Shown here: positions 1 through 8,719 of the stretch, piece after piece | Layout of the letters: every line of letters begins with the position of its first letter | Numbering within the stretch: position 1 is the stretch's first letter | Notes under the pieces: generated by a model | What the model was told of the DNA's origin: nothing | Database searches by the model: none | What the model saw: only the letters and a program-made list of their open reading frames with translations | Program-made: the position numbers and the translations under genes | Assembly: GCF_036346595.1 (NCBI RefSeq) | Contig: NZ_CP107834.1 | Coordinates: 1,612,001 to 1,676,000 of the forward strand | Reading direction: 5' to 3' | DNA length: 64,000 nucleotides | Origin: Streptomyces sp. NBC_00525 | Lineage (GTDB): Bacteria; Actinomycetota; Actinomycetes; Streptomycetales; Streptomycetaceae

Positions 1-1
1 G

Positions 2-130
2 CAGCATCTGGTCAGCGCCGCCGCCGGGGAGAACGGCGCGCCGGTGCCGCGCGGCGGGCGGCGCACGTTCCGCGACCGGCTGTCCCGGCTGGCCGACCAG
101 CTGACCTCGCCTCCGCCGCCGCGCTGGTGA
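2..130 (+). CDS. 3' end of an unidentified gene (partial)
   Basis: An open frame runs in from the left edge and stops at TGA 128-130. Only 42 codons are visible. The residue mix (acidic/basic stretch with RDRLSRLADQL, then a proline-rich end PPPPRW) looks like the flexible C-terminus of a cytoplasmic protein, but no domain can be recognised. It lies 66 bp upstream of the MFS gene on the same strand and could share its transcript. The call rests only on the frame being open, its codon bias and its position. Confidence 0.4.
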   Translation, partial: QHLVSAAAGENGAPVPRGGRRTFRDRLSRLADQLTSPPPPRW

Positions 131-196
131 GCGGGGCCGCCCGGCGGAGAAAACCCGTTTGCGCGCCGCGCGGAGCACGTCGGAGCATGTCTCCTC

Positions 197-1516
197 GTGA
201 CCTCACGCCCCTCCCTCGCCGCCAGGCTGGCCGCGCTGCTGCCCGATCTGTCTCCGTGGCGCTCGTCGGCGGACTTCCGGCTGCTGTGGGTGCAGGGGAT
301 CATCACCTACTTCGGCAGCTTCATGGCGCTGATCGCGCTGCCGCTCCAGATCAAGGACCTCACCGGCTCGCCGCTCGCCGTCGGCGCGATGGGCGCGGTG
401 GAGCTGGTGCCGCTGGTGGTGTGCGGCCTGTACGGGGGCGCGCTGGCCGACGCCGCCGACCGGCGGAAGATCATCCTGGCCTCGGAGGCCGGGCTCGGGC
501 TGCTCGCGGTGATCCTCCTGGTGAACGCGGCGCTGCCGGACCCGATGCTGTGGCCGCTCTATGTGGTGGCGGCGGGGGTCTCGGCGCTCTCCGGGCTCCA
601 GCGGCCCGCGCTCGACTCGCTGATGGCGCGGATCGTGCCGCACGACCAGCTGCCGGCCGCCGCCGCGCTGAACTCGCTGCGCTGGCAGGCCGGGGCGATC
701 CTGGGGCCCTCGCTGGCCGGTCTGGTGGTGGCCTACGCCGGGCACCCCACCGCCTACTCCGTCACGGTCGTCACCTTCGCCGCCTCCGTGCTGATGTGCC
801 GGCGGCTCGCGCCCGCACCGCCCGCCGAGAAGGGCGCGAAGCCGTCGCTGCGCGGCATCGTGGAGGGCGCCCGCTACGCCTGGAGCCGGCCGGTGCTGCT
901 CGGCACATACGCGATCGACATGGCCGCGATGTTCTTCGCGTTCCCGAATGCCATCTTCCCGTTCCTGGCGGACGACCTGGGCGCCGACTGGTCGCTGGGC
1001 CTGATGTACGCGGCGGACTCGGTCGGCGCGCTGCTGCTGGGGCTGACCAGCGGGTGGACCGCGCGGGTGCGCCGGCACGGGCTGTTCGTGGTGTGCGGTG
1101 CCGCCGTCTGGGGGCTGGCCATCGCGGCGGCGGGCTGGTTCGGCAACGTGTGGCTGGTGCTGTGCTGCCTGGCGCTGGCCGGGGCGGGCGACATGCTCAG
1201 CGGGCTCGGCCGCTCGACCATCTGGAACCAGACGATCCCGGAGGCGCTGCGGGGCCGGCTCGCGGGCATCGAGGTGCTCTCGTACAGCGTCGGCCCGCAG
1301 CTGGGCCAGGTCCGGGCGGGCTCCATGGCGAGCTGGACCGGCACCAGGGCGGCGATCTGGAGCGGCGGGGTGGCCTGCGTGGCCTCGGTGGCGGTGCTGG
1401 CCGCGACGCTGCCCAAGCTGGTCACGTACGACTCGGCGACCGACGAGGACGCGCTGCGCAGGCGCGCCGCCCGCCCGGAGGAGCCGGAGGAGCCGGCCGC
1501 CGCCCCGGCCACCTGA
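197..1516 (+). CDS. MFS transporter, EntS/MFS_3-like
   Basis: The 439-residue protein has about twelve hydrophobic segments and begins with the pattern of the EntS/MFS_3 family (FRLLWVQGIITYFGSFMALI, then GALADAADRRK after the second helix, a variant of the MFS loop 2-3 motif). EntS members export siderophores; other relatives export drugs. The start is GTG 197. The C-terminal 30 residues are Glu/Ala/Pro-rich and cytoplasmic. Its place just ahead of the heme/iron island fits siderophore or metal-related export, but no siderophore synthesis gene is visible, so the substrate is unknown. Confidence 0.85.
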   Translation: MTSRPSLAARLAALLPDLSPWRSSADFRLLWVQGIITYFGSFMALIALPLQIKDLTGSPLAVGAMGAVELVPLVVCGLYGGALADAADRRKIILASEAGLGLLAVILLVNAALPDPMLWPLYVVAAGVSALSGLQRPALDSLMARIVPHDQLPAAAALNSLRWQAGAILGPSLAGLVVAYAGHPTAYSVTVVTFAASVLMCRRLAPAPPAEKGAKPSLRGIVEGARYAWSRPVLLGTYAIDMAAMFFAFPNAIFPFLADDLGADWSLGLMYAADSVGALLLGLTSGWTARVRRHGLFVVCGAAVWGLAIAAAGWFGNVWLVLCCLALAGAGDMLSGLGRSTIWNQTIPEALRGRLAGIEVLSYSVGPQLGQVRAGSMASWTGTRAAIWSGGVACVASVAVLAATLPKLVTYDSATDEDALRRRAARPEEPEEPAAAPAT

Positions 1517-1589
1517 GAGCCGGGGCCCGGCCCCTTCCGCCCGGCCCCACCGTCCGGTTTCTTCGCGGGCCGCCCCCCTCACGGCGTTC

Positions 1590-1826
1590 TCAGCCCGCCG
1601 CGTCGCCCTCCCCGGGGCCCTTGCGGTCGTGCCATTTGGGGTCCGTGTCCCACTCCAGGTTCCGTTCCCGGGCCGTCTCCATCGCGTGCTGCGCCTCCTG
1701 CCGGGAGGTGTACGGGCCGAAGCGGTCCTTGGCGGGGCACTCGGGGCCCTCCTCGACCGTTCCGTGCTCCAGGCAGTAGAACCACTCGCCCGGCTTGCCG
1801 ACCGTGCGCTTCTTGAACAGGGCCAT
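1590..1826 (-). CDS. small conserved hypothetical protein (78 aa)
   Basis: A 78-residue soluble protein read from ATG at 1826, with a good ribosome site (AAAGGAA, about 6 nt upstream). The centre [21 protein letters not shown] contains two cysteines and a histidine (C-H-C) that could bind metal. The C-terminal half is helical and highly charged ([18 protein letters not shown]) and ends in a Gly/Glu-rich tail. The style resembles small actinobacterial proteins of unknown function. It is convergent with the MFS gene and its start lies 58 bp from the divergent map start, so the two probably share a promoter region. No function is assigned. Confidence 0.75.
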   Translation of the reverse strand: MALFKKRTVGKPGEWFYCLEHGTVEEGPECPAKDRFGPYTSRQEAQHAMETARERNLEWDTDPKWHDRKGPGEGDAAG

Positions 1827-1884
1827 CGTCGGTTCCTTTCCTCTGTGCCATGGTGCCCCGGACTCGCTGGTTAGACTCGCTGGC

Positions 1885-2742
1885 ATGTCTGGCCAGTCGC
1901 TGCTCGTACCAGGGGAGATCACTCCCGTCCGTTCCGTGCCCGGAAACATCCGGCGCCCCGAGTATGTGGGCAAGCCGGCTCCGACGCCGTACACCGGTCC
2001 CGAGGTGCAGGACGCCGACACCGTCGAGCGGATGCGGATCGCCGGGCGGATCGCCGCGCAGGCGATGGCCGAGGCCGCCAAGCACATCGCCCCGGGCGTC
2101 ACGACGGACGAACTGGACCGCGTGGCGCACGAGTTCATGTGCGATCACGGCGCCTACCCGTCGACGCTGGGCTACCGGGGCTTCCCGAAGTCGCTGTGCA
2201 CCTCGCTCAACGAGGTCATCTGCCACGGCATCCCGGACTCCACGGTGCTGCGCGACGGCGACATCGTGAACCTGGACGTGACCGCGTACATCAACGGGGT
2301 GCACGGCGACAACAACGCGACGTACCTCTGCGGGGACGTGGACGACGAGTCCCGGCTGCTCGTCGAGCGCACCGAGGAGTCGCTGCGGCGGGCCATCAAG
2401 GCCGTGAAGCCGGGCCGGCAGATCAACGTGATCGGGCGGGTCATCGAGTCGTACGCGAAGCGCTTCGGCTACGGCGTCGTCCGGGACTTCACCGGGCACG
2501 GGATCAACACCTCGTTCCACTCCGGGCTCATCGTGCCGCACTACGACAGCCCGCACGCCACCACGGTGATGAAGCCCGGCATGACGTTCACCATCGAGCC
2601 GATGCTGACCCTGGGCAGCCACGACTACGACATGTGGGACGACGGCTGGACCGTGGTGACCAAGGACCGCAAGCGCACCGCGCAGTTCGAGCACACGCTC
2701 GTGGTGACGGAGACCGGCGCGGACATCCTCACGCTCCCGTAG
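1885..2742 (+). CDS. map: type I methionine aminopeptidase
   Basis: A cytosolic metalloprotease that removes initiator methionine from nascent proteins. The 285-residue protein carries the full dinuclear metal site: [15 protein letters not shown] (two Asp ligands), GHGINTSFH (His), TIEPML (Glu) and [10 protein letters not shown] (Glu). ATG 1885 was chosen because the product then begins [20 protein letters not shown], matching the extended N-terminus of actinobacterial MetAP; the frame is open further upstream but without family similarity. Bacteria of this group often carry more than one MetAP, so this may be a paralogue. A strong hairpin follows the stop. Confidence 0.95.
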   Translation: MSGQSLLVPGEITPVRSVPGNIRRPEYVGKPAPTPYTGPEVQDADTVERMRIAGRIAAQAMAEAAKHIAPGVTTDELDRVAHEFMCDHGAYPSTLGYRGFPKSLCTSLNEVICHGIPDSTVLRDGDIVNLDVTAYINGVHGDNNATYLCGDVDDESRLLVERTEESLRRAIKAVKPGRQINVIGRVIESYAKRFGYGVVRDFTGHGINTSFHSGLIVPHYDSPHATTVMKPGMTFTIEPMLTLGSHDYDMWDDGWTVVTKDRKRTAQFEHTLVVTETGADILTLP

Positions 2743-2771
2743 CCCGTACCGCCCCCGCCTCCCCCGCTTCC

Positions 2772-2801
2772 GAAACGGCCGCCCCTCCGGGCGGCCGTTT
2801 C
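2772..2801 (+). terminator. terminator after map
   Basis: A perfect 13-bp inverted repeat (GAAACGGCCGCCC at 2772-2784, its complement at 2789-2801) with a CTCC loop lies 30 bp past the map stop. A short T-rich run (CCGTTT) follows. It separates map from the iron-regulated heme oxygenase gene. Confidence 0.8.
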
Positions 2802-2845
2802 CGTTTCCCCCTGCTCACAGTTGCCGACAAGACGTCGGCAAGCAG

Positions 2846-2874
2846 TTGACTTAGGTAAGCCTAAGTAGGAAGAT
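2846..2874 (+). promoter_or_regulatory. iron box overlapping the heme oxygenase promoter
   Basis: Positions 2849-2866 hold ACTTAGGTAAGCCTAAGT: two 7-bp arms (ACTTAGG / CCTAAGT) around TAAG, a close match to the DtxR/IdeR/DmdR operator. It lies between a plausible -35 (TTGACT, 2846-2851) and -10 (GAAGAT, 2869-2874) with 17-bp spacing, so a bound Fe2+-repressor would block polymerase. The promoter hexamers are inference; the palindrome is plain. Confidence 0.85.
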
Positions 2875-2970
2875 CGACGCATCGGCCCGCGCCACCGGCG
2901 GACAGCTGTGGTGGGCCGATTTTTCCGTCTCTTTCTGGACTTCTCCCCCCCTTGGCCCCGGAGGCCCGCC

Positions 2971-3633
2971 TTGGACGCAACCGTCACCGCCACGCCCTTC
3001 TCGACGCTGATCCGCACCGCGTCCCACGAGCAGCACACCGAGGCGGAGACCTCTGCCTTCATGGGCGACCTGCTCAACGGACGCCTGGGCGTGGACGCGT
3101 ACACGCGCTACACCGAGCAGCTGTGGTTCGTGTACCGCGCCCTGGAGGAGGGCGCCGGGACCCTGGCCGCCGACCCGGTGGCCGGGCCCTTCATCCGGCC
3201 GGAGCTGATGCGCACCGCCGAACTGGAGCGCGACCTCGCCCATCTGCGGGGCGAGGGCTGGCGCGAGGGCCTGGAGCCGCTGCCGGCCACCGCCGCGTAC
3301 GCCGCACGGGTCGCCGAGTGCGCCCGCACCTGGCCCGCCGGGTACATCGCGCACCACTACACCCGCTACCTCGGCGACCTGTCGGGCGGCCAGATCATCC
3401 GGGACAAGGCGGAGAAGACCTGGGGCTTCGCGCGCAAGGGCGACGGGGTGCGGTTCTACGTCTTCGAGGAGATATCCAACCCCGCCTCCTTCAAGCGGGG
3501 TTACCGGGAGCTGCTGGACGCGGTGAACGCGGACGACCTGGAGAAGCGGCGCATCGTGGACGAGTGCAAGCGCGCGTTCGCCCTGAACACCGCCGTGTTC
3601 CGGGAGCTGGGCGAGGAGTACCGCGCCGCCTGA
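2971..3633 (+). CDS. hmuO: heme oxygenase (biliverdin-producing)
   Basis: Opens heme to biliverdin, CO and Fe2+, releasing iron from imported heme in the cytosol. The proximal heme ligand fits His22 in HTEAETSAFM, aligning with the HEKAE region of HmuO, and the distal-helix signature GDLSGGQ lies at about 135-141. The 220-residue length matches the HmuO/HO-1 family. TTG 2971 is chosen as start because GGAG at 2960-2963 is 7 nt upstream and the protein then begins close to the fold; an upstream in-frame start would add 21 atypical residues. It is controlled by the iron box at 2849-2866 and functionally paired with HmuTUV and the HtaA proteins. Confidence 0.95.
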   Translation: MDATVTATPFSTLIRTASHEQHTEAETSAFMGDLLNGRLGVDAYTRYTEQLWFVYRALEEGAGTLAADPVAGPFIRPELMRTAELERDLAHLRGEGWREGLEPLPATAAYAARVAECARTWPAGYIAHHYTRYLGDLSGGQIIRDKAEKTWGFARKGDGVRFYVFEEISNPASFKRGYRELLDAVNADDLEKRRIVDECKRAFALNTAVFRELGEEYRAA

Positions 3634-3646
3634 TACGCCGTACGCC

Positions 3647-4327
3647 CTAGCCGTGGTGGGTCAGGACGACCCGGCCGCCGATCTCCACCGTGCCGTCCGG
3701 CGCGGGTGCCGTGAGGATCTGGGAGCCGCGGCCCTGTGTGATGTTGAGCGCGCGCCCGAGGTGCGCGCTCAGCAACAGGGCCGCGGCTCCCGTCGCTTCG
3801 TCCTCGTCGATCCCATCGAACCGGCGCGGGAACGCCCGTGCCCGGACGCGGCCCGCCGCCTCCTCCTCCCACGCCCAGGCGTAGAGCCAGCCCTCGCCGG
3901 GCGGCGGGGCCGGGAGCTCATCGACCTCGGCGGCCGAGGCGTACTGCCGGAGGGTGCGCGGCGGCGCCCACTCGGGGCGGGCGGTGATCCAGGTGAACTC
4001 GCCGTCGTGGCGGGCGAACACCTCGCCCACCCCCAGCTCCAGGATCTCCAGGTCGAGCAGCCAGGCGGCGCCGACGACGGGATGTCCGGCGAACGGCAGC
4101 CGCAGCCCCGGTGTGTAGATGTCGAGCTGCCCGCGCTCGTCGTCGTCCACGAACACGGTCTCGCTGAAGCCGAGCCGGCGGGCGAGCTCCTGCCGGGCCG
4201 CGGGGTCGGGGTGGCTGCGCCCGTCGCGTACGACGCCGAGGGCGTTGCCGTGCCGGCCGTCCGGGCCGCAGAACACGCGCAGGATGTCGATGCCGGCGGG
4301 TACGTCGTTGTCGCTCACGTGGGGCAT
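3647..4327 (-). CDS. PhzF-family isomerase-like protein
   Basis: A 226-residue member of the PhzF / diaminopimelate-epimerase-like fold. Family motifs are visible: DGRHGNALGVV near the N-terminus, LPFAGHPVVGAAWLL (substrate-loop glycines) and DEATGAAALLLSAHL, where typical members have an EATGSA-type motif. Typical PhzF proteins are about 260-290 residues, so this copy is shorter, mostly in the second lobe. The catalytic Glu of PhzF is near residue 45 in most members; here the region reads RLGFSETVFVDDD, containing a Glu. No phenazine genes are nearby. It converges on the heme oxygenase gene (13 bp between stops) and lies downstream of the htaA terminator. The reaction is unknown. Confidence 0.8.
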   Translation of the reverse strand: MPHVSDNDVPAGIDILRVFCGPDGRHGNALGVVRDGRSHPDPAARQELARRLGFSETVFVDDDERGQLDIYTPGLRLPFAGHPVVGAAWLLDLEILELGVGEVFARHDGEFTWITARPEWAPPRTLRQYASAAEVDELPAPPPGEGWLYAWAWEEEAAGRVRARAFPRRFDGIDEDEATGAAALLLSAHLGRALNITQGRGSQILTAPAPDGTVEIGGRVVLTHHG

Positions 4328-4331
4328 TCAA

Positions 4332-4382
4332 GCACCGCACGGGCACCCGCCCCCAACGCGAGGGCCGGTACCCGTGCGGTGC
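4332..4382 (-). terminator. terminator after the htaA operon
   Basis: A perfect 12-bp inverted repeat (GCACCGCACGGG at 4332-4343, complement at 4371-4382) lies 15 bp past the stop of the first HtaA gene on the minus strand and just before the PhzF gene start. Confidence 0.7.
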
Positions 4383-4397
4383 CGTCGTGCGCCGGGG

Positions 4398-5990
4398 TCA
4401 GGCGGTACGGCGGCGGCGGGCCACAAGGACCGCTCCGGCGCCGGCCGCCACGACCAGGCCGGAGGCGGCGAGCAGGGGCCCGGTCGGGACGTCGGAGCCC
4501 GTGGCGGCCAGGGCGCCCGAGCCGCCGACCGTACCGGCGCCGCCCACACCGCCGACGCTGCCCGCGCCGCCCACGCTGCCGCTGCCACCGCCGGACGTGG
4601 TGGAACCGCCCGTGGTGGAGCCGCCCGTGGTGGTGCCGGACGGGAGCGTGGCGTTCTTGTCCAGGGACACCGCGACGGTCAGCGGGTCGAGCTGGTCACC
4701 GGCCTTGTACATCCCGCCGAACGCCTTGGTGCCGCCCTCGGCGGTCAGCGTCGCGGGGACACCGGACAGGGTCACCACGCCGTCCTTGGCGGTCAGCTTG
4801 CCGGCGGGCAGCTTGAGGTCGGCGAGGGGCAGCGCGGTGTACGTGGACACCTTCTTGGTCGCGCGGTCCTTGGCGGAGACGTCCGCGAGGAGGGTGCCCT
4901 TGCCCCCGTTCACCCGGACCGTCAGCCGGGAGAACGACAGGTCGAGAGTGTAGGAGCCGTTCTCCTGGTGCCCGAGGAAGCGGACCTTGCCGCCGAACGT
5001 GGCCTTGAGGGTCTGTCCGGCGGCGTCGAAGGTGCCGGTGGCGTCGGTGAAGCGGTAGCCGCCCGCCGCGGCCTTCGCACCGCCGGTGGTCTCGGCCCGG
5101 CCGTGGGCGATGGGGCCGGTGACGTACGAGCGGAAGGACTCCTTCACGCCCCAGTTCAGGGCGCCGTCCACGATGGCGCCGGTCGTGGCGGCGGGCCCGC
5201 CGGTGCCGGTCGCCGTGGCGGTGGGGCTGGGCGCGGTGGTCGGCTTCGTGGGCGTGGCGGTGGGCTTCCCGGTCGGCTCGGTGGGCTTCTCGCTCGGCTT
5301 CTCGGTGGGCTTCTCGCTCGGTTCGGTGGGCTCGGTGGGCTTCTCGGTGGGCTTCTCGCTCGGGGCGGGGGCGGCGGTCACGGTGAGCGTGGCCGGGTCG
5401 AGCGCCTCGCCCTCCTTGTACTGGCCGTTGAACGCCTCGGAGCCGGCCTTGGTCAGCTTGGCGGGTATGTCCTTGAAGACCATGGCGCCGCCGGCACCCT
5501 GGCCCGGCTTCACGGCCGAGAGGTCCAGTTCGGCGACGGCCACGTCGTCGGTGGTGCCCTGCGGGGTGGCCACGTCGGCGGTGATCGCGCCGCCCTTGCC
5601 GGTGGTGGTGACCTTGACGTCGGAGAGGGTGATGTCCAGGACGCCCCCGTGCGCCGAGAAGTTGACGCCGCCCTCGAAGGCGGTGGCGGTGCCGTAGGTG
5701 GCGGTGTCGTACGTGCCCTTGCCGTTGACGAAGGTGAAGACGCCGTTGTTCGCGGCCTGGGTGGCGCCGTCGCTGACCGTGATCTTGCCGGCGCCGCCGA
5801 CGTACCGGCGGAAGGACTCCTTGAAGCCCCAGTCCAGCGTGCCGTCCTTCAGGTCGATGACCCGCGCGCCAGCGCCGGCGCTCCCGTCGGAACGGTCGGC
5901 GGCGAGGGCAGGGAGGGCGAGGGCGGCGCCGAGCGTGGCGGCGGTGGCGACGGCTGCGGCAAGGGTGAGGGGGCGGCGGGTGGCTGCCAT
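4398..5990 (-). CDS. htaA: HtaA-domain heme-binding surface protein with LAATG sortase signal
   Basis: A 530-residue cell-surface protein. Residues 1-31 are a signal peptide ending in ALAA. Two HtaA domains follow, starting near TLDWGFKESFRRYV and ALNWGVKESFRSYV; in Corynebacterium such domains bind heme and pass it to HmuT. A long Lys-Pro-Thr-Glu repeat linker (KPTEKPTEPTEPSEKPTEK) separates them. The C-terminus has a Gly/Ser-rich stretch, LAATG at 494-498, a hydrophobic helix and a RRRR tail: the layout of a class E sortase substrate (LAXTG), so it is probably anchored to peptidoglycan. GAGGAG precedes ATG 5990. It is likely co-transcribed with the HtaA gene 75 bp upstream. Confidence 0.9.
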   Translation of the reverse strand: MAATRRPLTLAAAVATAATLGAALALPALAADRSDGSAGAGARVIDLKDGTLDWGFKESFRRYVGGAGKITVSDGATQAANNGVFTFVNGKGTYDTATYGTATAFEGGVNFSAHGGVLDITLSDVKVTTTGKGGAITADVATPQGTTDDVAVAELDLSAVKPGQGAGGAMVFKDIPAKLTKAGSEAFNGQYKEGEALDPATLTVTAAPAPSEKPTEKPTEPTEPSEKPTEKPSEKPTEPTGKPTATPTKPTTAPSPTATATGTGGPAATTGAIVDGALNWGVKESFRSYVTGPIAHGRAETTGGAKAAAGGYRFTDATGTFDAAGQTLKATFGGKVRFLGHQENGSYTLDLSFSRLTVRVNGGKGTLLADVSAKDRATKKVSTYTALPLADLKLPAGKLTAKDGVVTLSGVPATLTAEGGTKAFGGMYKAGDQLDPLTVAVSLDKNATLPSGTTTGGSTTGGSTTSGGGSGSVGGAGSVGGVGGAGTVGGSGALAATGSDVPTGPLLAASGLVVAAGAGAVLVARRRRTA

Positions 5991-6065
5991 GGTCGAGGTC
6001 TCCTCGGGAATGAACGGTGTACGGGGGTGGTGGGGAAGGTCGTGGGGACGGGTGGTGCGGGGGGG

Positions 6066-7493
6066 TCAGGACGAGGCGTCCGGTGTCGCCCGGTTGCGGC
6101 GTACGAGCACCAGCACGGTGACGGCCGCCGCGGCGAGCAGTCCGGCGCCGCCGAGGGTGAGGTGGAGCCCGGTGCGGGAGTCGTCCTCCGGGGCCGCGGC
6201 GGCCACCGGGGTCGCCGCCGCCGCCGGGCTGCCGGACGGTTCGGGGGTGGCGGAGGCGTCGCTGCCCAGGTCGGGCAGGGCGGGCAGGACGGCGTCGGCG
6301 TCGGTGGCCACGGCGAGCGAGACCGGGTCCATCGCGGTGCCCGCCTTGTAGAGCGAGCCGAAGACCTTCGCGCCCTCGGCGGTCAGGGTGGCGGGAGCCT
6401 CGGCGAGGACCGCGAGGCCCTTCTTCGGTGCGAGGTCGCCGGCGGCGAAGGTGACGAGCGGCACGGCTTCGGTGGCCCCGCCGTCGCTCAGGACGTCGGC
6501 GCGCAGGGTGCCCCGGCCGTCCTTCACGGCCACCGCGAACCGGGACAGCTTCAGGTCGAGGCCGTCCTGCGCGGTGAAGCGGACGCTGCCCGCGAAGGTG
6601 GCCGCCAGGGTCTTGGCCGCCGGGTCGTAGGTGCCCCTGCCCTTCGGGAAGCGGAAGAGCGCTCCGCCGTCCTGGGCCCCGTCGGCCAGGGTCCATTCGC
6701 CCTTGCCGATGGGGCCGGTGACGTACTCCCGGAAGGTGCGGCGTACGCCCCAGTCGACGGCGGCGTCCTCGAAGCGGCCGGCCGCCGCCTTCTTGTCGTC
6801 CTTCTTCTTCGGGCTCTTCTCCGGGGCGGCGCTCGTGCCGGGGCCGGTCGCGGAGGGCTTCGCCGCCGGGGCGAGGGTGTCCACGGAGAGGCTGATCGGG
6901 TCCAGCGGGGTGCCGGCGGTGTAGTAGCCGGCGAAGGACTTGGCGCCCTGCGCGGTCAGCGTGGCCGGGATGTTGGTCAGGGCGACGGGGCTGGTGCCGC
7001 CGCGCATGTCGATCCCGGACAGGCCGAGTGTGGCCAGCGGGACCTGACGGGCGGTGGTGACGCGTCCGCTGCCGCGGTCCTTGCTCGCCATGTCCGCGTA
7101 CAGGGTGCCGCCGCCGTCGCGGATGTGGACGGTGGGGCGGCTGACGGTGAGGTCGAGTTCGTAGGAGCCGTTGGACTGCCGGTGGCCGGTGAAGCGGACG
7201 CCGCCCGCGAAGGCGGCCCGGAACCCGCCGGTCGCCGGGTCGTAGGAGCCGCTCGCGGAGTGGAACCGGAACCGGCTGCCGCCGACCGTGGCGGCGCCGC
7301 CGGTCAGCCCCCAACTCCCCTGCGCCACCGGGCCCGTGACATAGCTCTGGAACGAGGACTTGATGCCCCAGTCCAGCCGCCCGCCCTGCACCGTACGGCC
7401 GGCGGCCTGAGCCGCGGTGGCCGGGAGCAGGGCACCCAGCAGGGCCGCGAACAGCACGACGACCGGCATGCGGGCAGGTCTGAACGGTGGCAT
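6066..7493 (-). CDS. htaA: HtaA-domain heme-binding membrane-anchored protein
   Basis: The 475-residue product has a cleavable signal (ends TAAQAA) and two HtaA domains, beginning RLDWGIKSSFQSYVTGP and DWGVRRTFREYVTGPIG. A Pro/Ala/Lys linker containing SPKKKDDKK lies between them, and the C-terminus has one transmembrane helix followed by RRNR. Unlike its neighbour it lacks an LPXTG/LAXTG motif, so it is probably held in the membrane and could relay heme from the wall-anchored HtaA to HmuT. ATG 7493 has GGAGG upstream. An iron box starts 25 bp upstream of the start codon. It is divergent from hmuT. Confidence 0.9.
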   Translation of the reverse strand: MPPFRPARMPVVVLFAALLGALLPATAAQAAGRTVQGGRLDWGIKSSFQSYVTGPVAQGSWGLTGGAATVGGSRFRFHSASGSYDPATGGFRAAFAGGVRFTGHRQSNGSYELDLTVSRPTVHIRDGGGTLYADMASKDRGSGRVTTARQVPLATLGLSGIDMRGGTSPVALTNIPATLTAQGAKSFAGYYTAGTPLDPISLSVDTLAPAAKPSATGPGTSAAPEKSPKKKDDKKAAAGRFEDAAVDWGVRRTFREYVTGPIGKGEWTLADGAQDGGALFRFPKGRGTYDPAAKTLAATFAGSVRFTAQDGLDLKLSRFAVAVKDGRGTLRADVLSDGGATEAVPLVTFAAGDLAPKKGLAVLAEAPATLTAEGAKVFGSLYKAGTAMDPVSLAVATDADAVLPALPDLGSDASATPEPSGSPAAAATPVAAAAPEDDSRTGLHLTLGGAGLLAAAAVTVLVLVRRNRATPDASS

Positions 7494-7517
7494 GGAACCC
7501 CTCCGGGATCTGGAAAC

Positions 7518-7536
7518 TCAGGTAAGGCTAACCTAA
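7518..7536. promoter_or_regulatory. iron box in the htaA/hmuT intergenic region
   Basis: TCAGGTAAGGCTAACCTAA matches the 19-bp DtxR/IdeR consensus at 17 of 19 positions. It sits 25 bp upstream of the htaA start and 104 bp upstream of the hmuT start, so one Fe2+-dependent repressor site could control both divergent operons. Confidence 0.9.
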
Positions 7537-7639
7537 GCTACGTACATCCGTGCCGGTACCCCCCTTCCGTCACATTCCTCGCAGACCCCTACCAACTGCT
7601 CGCCGCAGTACGAGCCGTAGAACGACAGGACGGTGCCCC

Positions 7640-8719
7640 GTGCACTTCTCGCAGGACTTCGCCCCACCGGGCCGCGGCCCCCGGCGGACCGGGCTGCGGC
7701 GCGGCGGCGCCCGCACGGCCGCGCTCGCCCTGGCCGGGGCCCTGCTGCTCGCCGGCTGCGGCGGTACGGGGGCGTCCTCGGCGAAGTCCGCGGGCGCCGG
7801 GGCGTCCCCGGCGGCGGAAGCGGACCGGATCGAACCGCTCACCGGGACGCCCGCGCCGAAGCTGCCGGTCACCGTGGAGTCGGCGGACGGCAAGCGGGTC
7901 ACCGTCACCTCGGCCGACCGCATCGTGCCGCTCACCGGCGGCCTCAGCGAGATCGTGTTCACCCTGGGGCTCGGCGACCGGGTCGTGGCCCGTGACATCA
8001 CCGCCACCTTCGAACAGGCCGCGAAGCTGCCGGTGGTGACCCGCGCCCACGACGTGTCGGCCGAGAGCGTGCTCTCCCTGCGGCCCACCGTGGTCCTCGC
8101 GGACACCACCACCGGTCCGGCCGAGGCCATCGGCCAGATCCGCGACGCCGGGATTCCGCTGGTGGTCGTCGAACCCGCCAAGGAACTGGCCGATGTGGGC
8201 AGCCGGATCGGCGCGGTGGCCGCCGCGCTCGGCGTACCGGAGTCCGGGACGAAGCTGGAGCGGCGCACCGAAGACCGTATCGACGCGGTCCGCGAGACCG
8301 TGCCCGCCCCGGCCGACGGAGCCGGGAAGCCGCGCGTGGCCTTCCTGTACCTGCGCGGCTCGGCGTCCGTCTATCTGCTGGGCGGCCGGGAGTCCGGGGC
8401 GAGTTCGCTGCTGGAGGCGGCGGGCGCGGTGGACGCGGGCAAGGCGTCCGGACTGACGAAGGACTTCACCGCCATCACCAGCGAGGCGCTGGCCAAGGCC
8501 GCGCCCGACGCCATCCTCGTGATGGCGAAGGGCCTGGACTCGGTGGGCGGGATCGACGGCCTGGTGAAGATTCCGGGCGTCGCGGAGACCCCGGCCGGAA
8601 TGGACCGGCGGATCGTCTCCATCGACGACGGGGTCCTCCTCAACTACGGCCCGCGCACCGACCGCGTCCTGGCCGAACTCGTCGCCCAGCTCTACCCGGA
8701 GAGCGGGGCCGGCCGATGA
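7640..8719 (+). CDS. hmuT: hemin ABC transporter substrate-binding lipoprotein
   Basis: The 359-residue lipoprotein captures heme outside the membrane and delivers it to HmuU. A basic n-region (RRTGLRRGG), hydrophobic core and lipobox LLAGC place the lipidated Cys at residue 40. The mature part is a periplasmic-binding protein of the FecB/BtuF type (SADRIVPLTGGLSEIVFTLG). GTG 7640 is chosen because AGGA (7627-7630) lies 9 nt upstream and the signal begins soon after; the frame is open 30 codons further up. The stop overlaps the hmuU start (ATGA), showing translational coupling. Confidence 0.92.
   Translation: MHFSQDFAPPGRGPRRTGLRRGGARTAALALAGALLLAGCGGTGASSAKSAGAGASPAAEADRIEPLTGTPAPKLPVTVESADGKRVTVTSADRIVPLTGGLSEIVFTLGLGDRVVARDITATFEQAAKLPVVTRAHDVSAESVLSLRPTVVLADTTTGPAEAIGQIRDAGIPLVVVEPAKELADVGSRIGAVAAALGVPESGTKLERRTEDRIDAVRETVPAPADGAGKPRVAFLYLRGSASVYLLGGRESGASSLLEAAGAVDAGKASGLTKDFTAITSEALAKAAPDAILVMAKGLDSVGGIDGLVKIPGVAETPAGMDRRIVSIDDGVLLNYGPRTDRVLAELVAQLYPESGAGR

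Noticed and set aside
4119..8039. A very long open frame on the plus strand opposite the htaA genes
   Set aside because: It is antisense to two clear HtaA proteins and continues through the hmuT start in another frame. Long antisense frames are expected from Streptomyces codon bias, and the product is Gly/Arg/Ala-rich low complexity.
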